13,312 bases of DNA. Source: Neolentinus lepideus HHB14362 ss-1 (lineage: Eukaryota; Basidiomycota; Agaricomycetes; Gloeophyllales; Gloeophyllaceae). Of the stretch, positions 1 to 8,161 are shown in pieces (positions within the stretch are counted from its first letter, which is position 1; the number at the start of each line of letters is the position of its first letter). The DNA lies in assembly GCA_001632425.1 (NCBI GenBank), contig KV425699.1:13112-26423 (forward strand), written 5' to 3'. Below the pieces are notes generated by a model. That model worked only from the letters and a program-made list of their open reading frames with translations. It ran no database searches and had not been told where the DNA came from. A program made the translations under genes and the position numbers.

Positions 1-2
1 CT

Positions 3-667
3 CTCGTCGCTACTCATTACCGAGACGCTCACTTCATTCGGGACATAGCCTTTGCTTATGTCACAATGCGACTCGACGGCAAGGTCATATCTCAGAATGA
101 GATGGACCAGATGGTTGAAGTCGAGTCCAACAGGCTTATTTCCGAGTTCTGCTATAAACTCACTCATGCTGCGATTATATCGACCATAGAAGACGCGCTG
201 AATACCGAAGGGTGGCCGGATGAGGAACACGACGGAGCTGCGCCTTTAATCCCGTTGAAGTCTCCAGAGTTCACAATCACGCTCCGCACGTTGCCAACGG
301 TGAAACGGCACGCGGCCAAGGCCAGTCTCAGTGAGTCGAACTCCAAGAAGTCCAAGGCGGGAGATACAGTCAACGAGCCAGAGACGGAGGCAGCTGCTCC
401 ACCAACGGATCAAGTTACGTCTCAGCCAAATATATCTGCTGCCGTGGTCTCCTCGTCATCTCCACAAGCCGCCGGTGCTCATACTTCTGACGCAGAAGAA
501 TCTGGACATGTTCCTCAGAGGTAGACAGTGTCGTGCATGTTGAACAAGCTTTTAATCCAATCGATTTCAGGTTCAAACGGAAGGCGTCATCGGCTGAAGA
601 AGACGCTGGAGCGGGAGGTAGACCGTTTTGCACCAAGCAGCCCCGACTATCTACCCTGATACCTTAA
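3..667 (+). CDS. 3' end of an unrecognised host gene, two exons (3-520, 571-667)
   Basis: The frame is open from the first bases of the window, so the gene starts upstream. Exon 1 (3-520) and exon 2 (571-667) join to 615 nt, exactly 205 codons with a TAA stop at 665-667, giving 204 visible residues. Without splicing the frame stops four bases after the exon-1 end (TAG at 522-524). I do not recognise the family. The first ~80 residues (for example HYRDAHFIRDIAFAYV) look folded and mixed helical. The rest is low-complexity, rich in Ser, Ala, Glu and Pro, with basic patches (SKKSK and RFKRKASS) that could be nuclear localisation signals. The met codon at 66 is internal, because the sequence before it (LVATHYRDAHF) continues the same frame. 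The retrotransposon nest begins 623 bp downstream, so the gene itself appears uninterrupted here. Function is not assigned. Confidence 0.7.
521..570 (+). other. Spliceosomal intron (50 nt) in the host gene
   Basis: The intron starts GTAGAC and ends TTTCAG, with a pyrimidine-leaning 3' end. A branch-point-like A lies in TTTAATC about 15 nt before the acceptor. Removing it joins a split arginine codon (AG at 519-520 plus G at 571) and extends the protein by about 32 codons of similar composition. The short length is typical of fungal introns. No RNA evidence is available here. Confidence 0.7.
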
Positions 668-1290
668 ACGATCTCATTGTGAGTTCTACCTTGGTCGTCT
701 TCGATGTATGTCTAAATGTTGTCTGCTGCTATCTGGTTGGATCGGCTTCATGATATCCTTTCCAGAGAGATGTTCCTTATACGCCTCGTACCAATACAAT
801 ATCTCTTTGATTATAGTCATCCCATCTTCGATATCGTTCACGTCTCTGTCATGCGCTTCAACTTTCCGATGTCAAACTGATGAAGTCTCAGCTGTGGCGC
901 GCAGCCGCATCAGTATCATCAACTGTATTATTTGCTGTTGCACCGTACGCTCGGTCCACCTTTTGGAGATCTAACTTCGACGTGGATTTGTTCTTGAGAG
1001 TACCAGTACATCTTTCTTGGCCTAGCTGACACTGTTTGTGCGTCTTATTGTGCTTGCATTCAGTCTCCTTTATACGCCAATATAATTCAAGACACATTCT
1101 AGATTCCTAACAGAAGTGGCGGCATGGGTCTTAGTAAATGATTGTTTAAGACTAAGTGCACCGCTGAGGTAAAATAGCCATTCGGAGGTGATGCTAATTG
1201 TAAAAGGCTCCTTTATCGGACGGGTTCAGGCCGGTGTGGCTTTCTGCACAGTGCCACTGTTTCTGGAAGACACACAGAGGATGTGGTGCT
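668..1290. other. Intergenic stretch without a supported gene
   Basis: This interval probably carries the 3' UTR of the host gene and spacer. The open frames inside it (708-974 on + and 888-1097 on -) have no recognisable motifs and overlap each other on opposite strands, so I treat them as chance. A small inverted repeat GTCTTA...TAAGAC lies around 1129-1153. I see no tRNA, no LTR end and no second copy of this sequence elsewhere in the window. Confidence 0.55.
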
Positions 1291-1303
1291 TGTTGGAACG
1301 AAT

Positions 1304-1468
1304 CACGTGACATCGGGCATCTCGGCCATGCACGTGGACAAGCCACAAGCGCCCTCGTAGATGCTTAAAGGACATTATAGAATATTCGAGTATTTCAATT
1401 TATTTCATATTAAATGTTATAGTATATTCTGTAACATTCTAGCATAACATGTATGAGTAGTATATAAG
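1304..1468 (+). promoter_or_regulatory. Copia-B LTR promoter: two CACGTG E-boxes and a TATA box
   Basis: Two CACGTG palindromes sit at 1304-1309 and 1331-1336, and TATATAAG lies at 1461-1468. CACGTG is the classic site for bHLH regulators in fungi. The arrangement (upstream sites, then TATA about 80 nt before the LTR end) fits a U3 promoter. Transcription factor and start site are inferred. Confidence 0.5.
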
Positions 1469-1472
1469 AAGC

Positions 1473-1487
1473 GCCCGAGCAGCGGGC
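1473..1487 (+). other. Small perfect hairpin in the presumed R region of copia-B LTR
   Basis: GCCCG (1473-1477) and CGGGC (1483-1487) form a 5-bp GC-only stem with a five-base AGCAG loop, starting five bases after the TATA box motif. It would lie near the start of the transcript if initiation occurs about 25 nt downstream of TATA. The role is unknown. Confidence 0.4.
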
Positions 1488-1539
1488 ACCTACCCTAATT
1501 AATCCTTTGACTATATACAGCCGTATAACCTTTTCAATA

Positions 1540-1557
1540 GGTTATGAGCCCAAGCAG
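1540..1557 (+). other. Copia-B primer binding site (initiator-Met tRNA anticodon arm)
   Basis: GGTTATGAGCCC directly follows the LTR and is the exact complement of GGGCTCATAACC, the initiator-Met anticodon stem-loop with the CAT anticodon. Priming from an internally cleaved initiator-Met tRNA half is known for Drosophila copia and yeast Ty5. The following AAGCAG should continue into the complement of the host tRNA if this is right. The leader then runs to 1636, is broken by copia-A and resumes at 8601-8618. Confidence 0.65.
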
Positions 1558-1631
1558 ACTCTAGGATATAAACTCTGCTTACATTTGCAAAACATTCTCA
1601 AGAGCTAATAGCTCACTTATTACATAATCTG

Positions 1632-1636
1632 TAGCT
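1632..1636 (+). repeat. Target site duplication TAGCT, left copy (copia-A)
   Basis: TAGCT immediately precedes the copia-A 5' LTR and recurs immediately after the 3' LTR (8596-8600). Five bases is the usual duplication length for copia integrases. It places the insertion inside the 5' leader of copia-B. Confidence 0.85.
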
Positions 1637-2070
1637 TGTTGGAAAAACAAACCTGTACGGACTCCTTTGTCGGTTGACCCACTTTCCTTTTATGATATGT
1701 TAGATTCAAATCGGACTCTTTTCATGTGCTCTGCCACACACCACCCATTCATTTGTTATTGATCACATTTTAGCAATATACTTTTGATTGACTTTCGAAG
1801 ATCTATCGCACTGTGCCTTGCCATACTACCATTGTTCATATCGTACAAGTACAGCACGTGTCTCATATGCCCACCTCATCTTTGCACCATCGGAGACGTG
1901 CTGAGCACCTGTTTGTATTCCATTTACTCATTATACCCTGTAGCTTTCATTGTCGTGCTACAGGTAAAATACTATTATCTTTGCACCATCGGAGATGTGC
2001 TGAGCTTGAGCTTTCATTGTCATGCTACAGGCAGACCACTACATCTTTGTAAAGATCATTTATTCTTAGA
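1637..2070 (+). repeat. Copia-A 5' LTR (434 bp)
   Basis: It starts TGTTGGAAAAAC and ends CTTAGA, directly before the PBS; the end is not the canonical CA. It matches the 3' LTR over the full 434 bp with four transitions: T1700, A1922, A1988 and T1996 here against C8225, G8447, G8513 and C8521. Two sequence modules are duplicated inside it. One is a 29-mer around CACCATCGGAGA at 1878-1906 and 1977-2005. The other is AGCTTTCATTGT plus GCTACAGG at 1942-1964 and 2009-2031. A CACGTG E-box is at 1855-1860. The open frames across the LTR (1784-2188, 1813-2052) recur in the 3' LTR and are not genes. Confidence 0.93.
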
Positions 2071-2088
2071 GGTTACGAGCCCAGGCTT
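2071..2088 (+). other. Copia-A primer binding site
   Basis: GGTTACGAGCCC abuts the LTR with no spacer. It equals the copia-B site except for C instead of T at 2076, the base pairing to the tRNA anticodon. It would therefore pair to an initiator-Met tRNA half with one mismatch. Just behind it, AGGCT (2083-2087) and AGCCT (2094-2098) form an inverted repeat. The leader runs to 2142. Confidence 0.55.
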
Positions 2089-2142
2089 CCCCGAGCCTAG
2101 CTGCACTTGGTCACCTCCTCACTGTTGCTACAGCTGTATACC

Positions 2143-3460
2143 ATGTCTTCCGATCGACCTTCTGACACCCTCCCCTCCTCCGTACTGAAGCTTGACTCCT
2201 CTGGAGTCAACTGGGCTATTTTCTCTGAACGTTTCGAAATCACTGTAAGAGAAAAATGTCTCTGGGGGCACTTCTCTGGCACTATGTTAAAGCCCCAGCC
2301 CGCTAGTACTACTCCTACAGATGATGAACAGGAGAAGCTATCAAAGTGGGAGGACAACGAGGCTACTGCTCAGTATCTCCTCAGTCAGAAATTACTGGAC
2401 TCAGCCTTTTTGAAGATACGACACCGCCATACTGTTGCAGAGCGGTGGACAGCCATCCGTGATGAGTTCACACGGAAAGGGCTCCATACGCAAGCCGATA
2501 TCCATCGTCACTTCATGGCAAGCAAGTGCCCACAAAAGGGCAACGTCCGTACCTTCCTAGAGGGACTGTTGACAAAGAGGGAGGAGCTGGCCTCCATTGG
2601 TGTCGATATCGATGACAAAGACCTGCAGGCGATGATTGTGGCTTGTCTGCCTGAGGCTATGTCTCGCTTTGCTGCACAGACATTAGCTACTGTTGATTTA
2701 ATGTCAAAGACTGAGGCATTGTCCATGCCTGTTGTTCCTGGTCTCACTCAGACTTCGGAACCGAAGAACATTGATCCCAGCATCTTGATTCAGATCATCT
2801 CTGAGGAGTTTGATAGGTGAAAGGTGCTCGCCGGTGATTGTGGAGGCTCCTCGAAGGCGAAGGATGATGGTGATGAGGCTCTTGCTGTTCAGCAGAAGAA
2901 GGGAGACTCGAAATGTCAAGGCCCCATATGCTGGAACTGTGGCAAGACTGGTCACATTAGCAAGGACTGCACTGAGCCTCGGAAGAAGAAGGATGGCGAC
3001 AATGACAAGAAGTCTCAGTCGAAGCCAAAACCCAAGAGCAAAAGCACCGCCAATGTAGCAGAGTCTGACTTGGAGGGCGACGGGGTCTTCAGCGTCCTCG
3101 AGCGCGATCTTGACAGCAATGACGAGGTTGCACAGGCATCGCCATGCAGATTGTTGACAGAGGGCATCTTTGAGGATGCTGTGGACGTGCTGCCAGTTGT
3201 TGCCAGTGGTGCAATTGATGGCAACATCGAGGACCTATTTGCTGGGATATACGAAGATGGCGATGAGTCAGATGGGTCTTGGGATGCTGGCGAGTCATGG
3301 GTTGATGAAGCAGACACTATGAAGTCAATAGCTACTGAGCTCGCTGAGCTAGAGACTGCTGAGGTGCAGGCTGTTATTGAAGCTGTCACCGAAGACTCTG
3401 TCGAAACAACAGCTCATGTTAGCGACAAGACAGATGCGAGGAACACACCGAGGAAGGAGT
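2143..3460 (+). pseudogene. gag: Copia-A gag (UBN2-type capsid plus CCHC zinc knuckle), with premature stop
   Basis: Gag forms the virus-like particle and packages element RNA. I start it at the ATG at 2143 (MSSDRPSD) rather than the in-frame ATG at 2107, because family members begin just before the LDSSGVNWAIF segment. The UBN2-like helical region spans roughly 2190-2700 (WAIFSERFEI, then WTAIRDEF, then RTFLEGLLTKREELA). An in-frame TGA at 2818-2820 cuts the protein at about 225 residues. After it the same frame continues through a basic linker to a CX2CX4HX4C knuckle at 2929-2970 (CWNCGKTGHISKDC) and a long Asp/Glu-rich spacer. The TGA occupies a position where an Arg codon is usual, so CGA to TGA is the likely change. 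Readthrough is possible but unlikely given the other lesions. Confidence 0.85.
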
Positions 3461-5086
3461 TGTATGACTCTGGTGCTACACGTCATCTCTCGCCATACCA
3501 CGAGGATTTTGAAACCTTTGTGGATATCCCACCAAAGGTGTTTATCGCTGCAAATCAACAAGATTTCAGTGTGATCGGAAAAGGTGATCTCGTAGTCGAT
3601 GTACCCAAATGGTGTCGACCTGTCCAAACTCCGTTTGACGGAGGTGCTGTACTCGCTGGAGATTGGCTACACCCTAATCTCTGTAGGGCGTCTTGATGAA
3701 GCTGGCTACTCAATGATGTTTGGGCAAGGTCGATGTGTTATCCGAGATGAGGATGGGGAAGTCATCAGTGAGATTCCGAGATCATCAAAGGGCCTTTATC
3801 ATGTGATACACAAGTCTGTCGAACCGGAGGATGAACACGCTAATGTAGCAAAGGAACATGTCAGCATCATGGAGTTGCACCGGCGCATGGGTCACATCGC
3901 ACCGGAGATTGCACGCCGCCTTGTCGAGAAAGGTTTCGTGACTGGTGTGGCTCTGGACAACTCGTCAGATGAGTCATTGTTTTGTGAGTCCTGCGTGAAG
4001 GCAAAAGTGACACGAAAGCCTGTTCCGAAGGTACAAGAAAGTCAGCGTGCAGACAAATTTGGCGATTAAATACATACCAATGTCTGGGGGCCAGCACCCA
4101 TGCAAACCCTCCATGGTTGTCGCTACTACACAGATGATTCTACACAGCATACACATCTGTATCTTCTCCATACCAAGGATGAGGTCTTTGAGACCTACAA
4201 GGACTTTGAGGCATGGTGTTGTATGCAGCAGGATGCATCTATCAAAAGGGTACATTCGGACCATGGCGGGGAGTATCAGAGTGATGAAATGAAAGCTCAC
4301 CTTCAAAGAGCTGGAACTGAATTCAAGCTCACCGTACATGATACCCCTGCACAGAATGGCATCGCGGAATGTTTGAACCGCACTCTACTCGAGAAAGTCC
4401 ACGCAATGCTACATTCGAGCAAGCTGCCTAGGTTTTTATGGGGAGAGGCCGTGCGCCATGCAGTTTGGCTTAAGAACCGCACATCCACGAAGGCGCTCGA
4501 CGGGATGACACTGTATGAGGCACTCACGGGCAAAAAGCCAGACCTATGAGGCCTGCATGCCTGGGGTTCCCTTGTGTGGGTACGCCACGAGCACCCAGAC
4601 TCTAAGCTCGCAGCCAGAGCTCGTGAAGGATGTTTGGTGGGAATGTCAGAGGAGTTGAAGGGGTACCGTGTGTATTGGCCAAGTACGCGAACAGTAATGG
4701 TTGAGTGCAACGTGTATTTTGACAGGACAACTGCGGCTGAAGGTCATTTCGAGGGGGAGGATGGTGAGGATTTCGAAGTCATCAGTGAAACACCTCCGCC
4801 GCCAAAGGAATCACTTACCGAGATGAAACCCGAGGACCCTCAGCCCAAACTGCCACCCAGCTCGACTGATCCACTCGAAGCGCCTGAAACTGAAGCTGCA
4901 CCAGCCCCTGCTTTCACCCGTAGACCGTGTGCTAAGCATCTGCTGCCTGAACCCGTTCAGCACCCGCAACGCGAGCGCAGGCTGTCCCAATACACGCGAG
5001 ATTGTTGTCTGGAGAGGGTGTCACATCTGCGAGACCTGGTGACCCTTCAGTGCCAGTTGGTCTGCAGGTCCCTAGGCGCTCTGTAA
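3461..5086 (+). pseudogene. pol: Copia-A protease and integrase region, frameshifted and interrupted
   Basis: The aspartic protease motif DSGATRH begins at 3466. An extra base in the CCCAAAT run (3604-3610) shifts the frame from 1 to 2, and the original frame dies at 3694-3696. In frame 2 the GAG-pre-integrase zinc finger follows (LHRRMGHI at about 3874, CESCVKAK at about 3988), then the integrase core. TAA at 4067-4069 stops it just before the core. The first catalytic Asp, expected in the D-x-WGP motif, is Asn (codon 4079-4081). The second Asp (SDHGGE, codon 4259-4261) and the Glu (NGIAEC, codon 4367-4369) remain, with DX35E spacing. Compared with copia-B the strand around YYTDD (about 4121) lacks three residues. 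TGA at 4547-4549 interrupts again before the C-terminal domain (LKGYRVYWP). The frame is lost around 5003. No functional integrase is possible. Confidence 0.88.
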
Positions 5087-5426
5087 CTATCATGGAGGTG
5101 CCAGATGAAGGCGACGAGCCAGGGGGAGCAGAATATGCTCTTGTTGCCAAGACGAGCAAGGCCGAAGTGCTAGACCCACGCAATCTTCGTGAAGTGAGGA
5201 AATGGCCTGATTGGAGTCATTGGGAGGATGCCATTTTTGAGGAACTAGATACCTTGAATGAAGCTGGGACCTGGTCGTTGGAAACGCCACCAAAGGGAGC
5301 AAACATCATCAGGTTGAAGTGGGTGTTTCGTGCAAAAAAAGATGCAAAAGGTCACATAGCGCATCACAAGGCACGCCTCGTCGTGCAGGGATTCAGTCAA
5401 GTCCCCAGCATTGATTATTTTGACAC
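5003..5426 (+). pseudogene. pol: Copia-A reverse transcriptase, N-terminal part
   Basis: Frame 1 resumes near 5003 after the integrase tail, which implies a net one-base loss around 5000-5006. The RT (RVT_2) entry motif WEDAIFEELDTLNEAGTWSL lies near 5221, followed by RLKWVFRAKKDAKGHIAHHK and ARLVVQGFSQVPSIDYFDT, ending at 5426. The reading then runs into the foreign insert and stops at 5506-5508. The two halves of RT are in the same frame on both sides of the insert, which is a multiple of three long. The start is given as the point where frame 1 becomes meaningful, not as a true initiation site. Confidence 0.88.
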
Positions 5427-6842
5427 GCTGATATGCTATGTGCATGGACACAAGGTGGAATCCGTACGCACGAGACGGGTGCAAAGGTCGGTAGGTGATA
5501 AACAGTGAGCAGGCAATAGGCAGATGCGCTCAACCTCGGGGGTAAAACACCTAAACCTATGCTCTGCTAGATAGATGGGGGGGGGTGTCGTCCGGCTAGG
5601 GTTGGACGGGTAGAACAGCCTACGGACACTTCACTAAGGTTCGTGGGGTCGAGGATGGAAGTCGCGTGCACTGAGACACGGACACTGCTTAGTAAGGTGG
5701 GAGGAAGGTGGACGAGGTAGACTATGGTCGTGGACACATGGGCCCTACTAAACACAATGCGTACTCAGACGCTACTGAGGCTTCTTGCCTGAACCTCGCA
5801 CGAAACCACTCGGGGCTGCTAGGGTCACTGACGAATGCTCGCGGACACTCGGGTCGCGGATACTTCTCTGGCGAAGCGGGAACGACGTCCGCTCGTGTAA
5901 TAGACTAGACTAGGCTTGGGTTAGCTTTATGGGTTAGAGAACGACTCACCGTGGGCGAGTCAATAGATTCAAATAGATGAGCTGCCTTAGAGCACAAAGT
6001 CACTCCGAGAGTGAAAATGTCTTTTAGAGGTAAGGACTGAGTTGTACAAAATGAGACTAGAGGGAGAGAACCTGCTACGAGCTAACGGGGGTGCAAACTT
6101 GTCCTCTCGCCTGTCTTCCTATCGCCTTTATCCTGTCCTCTTCAACAAGACTCCTTCACACTGTAAGCCATCCCTAAGACTTTGCCTGTCGCGTCCATAC
6201 CCTTGACCCTGAACGCGTAAGCACATCCTCCCGCCAATGACTCCTACACCCATCTGGTCCTGTCATCGGTTAGGTGCCCCCACATCCACAACACTCCTGA
6301 GGTGTCAAGGAAAGATATGAGCCTCATGGCATATCCTCTGCGGTCTTAGCCTTGACCATCCTTTCACATCCAGTAATGCCCCGCTACCGAACCGTTCATA
6401 GTAGTGACGGACCTTCAGCTACCCTTTTTGCGAAAGCTTCCCTGGCCTGTCATTCCAGAAGGATAGGCCTCTACTATGTCCGTCGAAGGATCAGCGGTCT
6501 TCCATGTGCCTTTGCGATGCCTGCTGCAACATAGGTATTGAACTACCTTGATGGTGTCCGGTGTGTTACTGCCCATTGGCCCTACCAAGTCCGATGATCT
6601 GAGACCATCTCGGTTGTCGATATAGGATACGTGTCAACTTCCGCTATCCATACACGTTGAGCGGATATGTTCCACGTGACCCTGTCCACGAGTCATCCGC
6701 AGATAGGCCTGATGCGCAATACCATCCGGCACACCTAACTGTCCATATATCCACAAACGCTTCATATCTGTTGCGGACGAGGGTAGTGTTAGGTCGTCGA
6801 AATGCTGTTTTCTCCAGGCAGGATCGTCCGGTGCATATCAAC
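5427..6842. mobile_element. 1416-bp non-autonomous TIR insert inside copia-A RT (class unassigned)
   Basis: The insert starts GCTGATATGC (5427-5436) and ends GCATATCAAC (6833-6842), a 10-bp inverted repeat with one mismatch. AC precedes it (5425-5426) and AC also forms its last two bases, so it is either 1416 bp without duplication or 1414 bp with a 2-bp AC duplication. Removing it returns the RT frame exactly, between the DYFDT and FAPVA motifs. It has no convincing ORF; the open frames inside (5708-5908, 6352-6534, 6657-6905) show no domain. GGACAC occurs five times in one orientation near the left end (5446, 5624, 5680, 5732, 5843), and GTCC occurs several times near the right end. Repeated subterminal motifs are usual for transposase binding in CACTA-like, hAT or Mutator-like DNA transposons. 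It is probably a deletion derivative needing a transposase from elsewhere. A G9 run is at 5577-5585. Confidence 0.75.
5943..5961. repeat. Interrupted palindrome inside the RT insert
   Basis: GACTCACC (5943-5950) and GGCGAGTC (5954-5961) pair at seven of eight positions around a three-base centre (GTG). The single mismatch is A against the G expected, which would fit an older CG-to-CA change. No ORF covers it; the purpose is unknown. Confidence 0.4.
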
Positions 6843-8154
6843 ATTTGCACCTGTTGCTATGCTTGCATCTATTCATACTGTGCTTGCTTTGGCTGCTGGA
6901 AATGACTGGGAGCTGCATCAGGTCAACATTAAGGGTGCTTACTTGAATGGTGAGCTTACCGACTCTGAGGTTCTTTTCATGTGACAACCTCCCAGCTATC
7001 CTGTCCCCAACTCCAAAGGCAAGGTCCTGCAGCTTCACAAGACCATTTATGGCTTGAAGCAATCTGGGCAACGATGGTACCAAAAGCTGACTGCTATATT
7101 TGTTGACAAGCTTGGTTTTACGCACTCGGAAGTAGACCAGGCAGTCTTCTATTGCCGGGACAAGGATGGCTTAGTTATCATCGTCATGCACGTCGATGAC
7201 TGCACCATAGCAGCAATGTCAATTAGCTTGGTTGACGGATTTAAAGCTGGATTACGGGAGCATGTTCAGGTCATGGATTTGGGTGAGTTGCATTGGCTTC
7301 TAGGGATCGAGGTGCAGTGGGATCGCGAAGCTCATACTATTTGGCTCTCGCAGCGCTCCTACATTGAATCTATCATACGACATTTCAACTTTGAGGAGCT
7401 GAAACCAGTCTCAACCCCCATGGAACCCCAACTGCACCTGTCATCAGCTCAGTCTCCCTCAACCGACAAAGAGTTCGCTATCATGCGAGACATACCATAT
7501 CGTGAAGCCATTGGTTCTCTCATGTACGCTGCTCTCGGAACACGCCCTGACATCTCATTTGCTGTCTCTACGCTCTCGCGTTTCTCTGCAAATCCTGGTC
7601 CAGCCCATTGGGATGCTGTGAAGCGGGTCTTCAGGTATTTGATTGGCACGAAAGGCCTTTGGTTGTCATATGGAGGGATTAGGAAGGAGTTGACGGGTTA
7701 TGCAGATGCTGATGGGAGCATGGCAGAGGATCACCGGGCAATATCTGGGTATGCTTTTCTTATTGATGGTGGCGCTGTTTCGTGGAGCTCGAAGAGACAG
7801 GAAATCATCTCGCTGTCAACAACTGAGAGTGAATATGTGGCAGCTGCGCATGCCGCGAAGGAGGCTCTCTGGCTCTGGTCTCTCATTGGCGAGTTACTTA
7901 CTCCATTCAGCAGTCCTACGACTCTGTTCTCTGACAACCAGTCCACCATTGCTCTCACCGAAAATCACCAATACCATGCTCGTTCAAAGCACATAGATGT
8001 CTGTTTTCATTTCATTCGCTGGGTTGTTGAAGATGGCAAGCTTCGTCTGATCTATTGCCCTACTGCCAACATGGTTGCCGATGCTCTGACAAAGGCTCTT
8101 CCATCTCCCAAGGTCAAACACTTTGCCGCTGAGCTCGGACTCCGCACAGTTTGA
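6843..8154 (+). pseudogene. pol: Copia-A reverse transcriptase C-terminal part and RNase H
   Basis: Frame 1 resumes after the insert with FAPVAMLASIHTVLALAAG. The first RT catalytic Asp, expected before the IKGAYLNG motif, is Asn (codon 6925-6927, AAC). TGA at 6982-6984 interrupts just before QPPSYP, at a position normally held by Arg. From there to 8154 the frame is open for 389 codons. It contains YGLKQSGQRWY, the active-site loop HVDD (7189-7200), the TRPDISFAV linker, and RNase H with Asp in YADAD (7705-7707), Glu in TTESEY (7825-7827), Asp in SDNQS (7933-7935) and the terminal ADALTKAL. The TGA stop at 8152-8154 overlaps the polypurine tract. RNase H itself looks intact in sequence. RT could not be made because of the lost Asp, the stop and the insert. 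Confidence 0.92.
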
Positions 8155-8161
8155 GGGGGAG
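8153..8161 (+). other. Copia-A polypurine tract
   Basis: GAGGGGGAG directly abuts the 3' LTR. In LTR elements this RNase H-resistant tract primes plus-strand DNA synthesis. Position and composition are as expected. Confidence 0.85.

Larger units (their letters stand above)
1291..1539 (+). repeat. Copia-B 5' LTR (249 bp, no partner in the window)
   Basis: The LTR begins TGTTGGAAC, the same first eight bases as the copia-A LTR, and ends TTTTCAATA directly before a tRNA-type primer binding site. The reverse complement of its last bases (TATTGAAAA) is an imperfect match to its start, as expected for LTR termini. A TATA box and two E-boxes lie inside. The 3' LTR is missing, so the ends rest on the TG start and PBS position rather than on pairwise alignment. 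The gag start that belongs to this LTR is now about 7 kb away at 8619. Confidence 0.7.

Noticed and set aside
708..1097. Short ORFs downstream of the host gene on both strands
   Set aside because: They overlap in opposite directions, have no motif and start without clear context.
1784..2188. ORFs of 134 and 79 codons over the left LTR, and near-identical ones at 8309-8605 and 8338-8577
   Set aside because: They lie within the two LTR copies, overlap each other in different frames and have no domain; they are by-products of LTR identity.
2818..2823. Programmed readthrough of the gag TGA as a gag-pol control, as in some retroelements
   Set aside because: Other TGA codons and frameshifts follow in pol and gag is cut before its zinc knuckle, so simple decay explains it better.
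5916..5936. Two GGGTTAG motifs resembling telomere repeat
   Set aside because: Only two copies, separated by other bases; not an array.
5427..6842. Helitron identity for the RT insert
   Set aside because: No CTRR 3' end with hairpin and no A-T insertion site; the ends are inverted repeats instead.
6352..6905. ORFs of 60-82 codons within the RT insert as transposase remnants
   Set aside because: No recognisable motifs, overlapping frames on both strands, and one runs out of the insert into RT.
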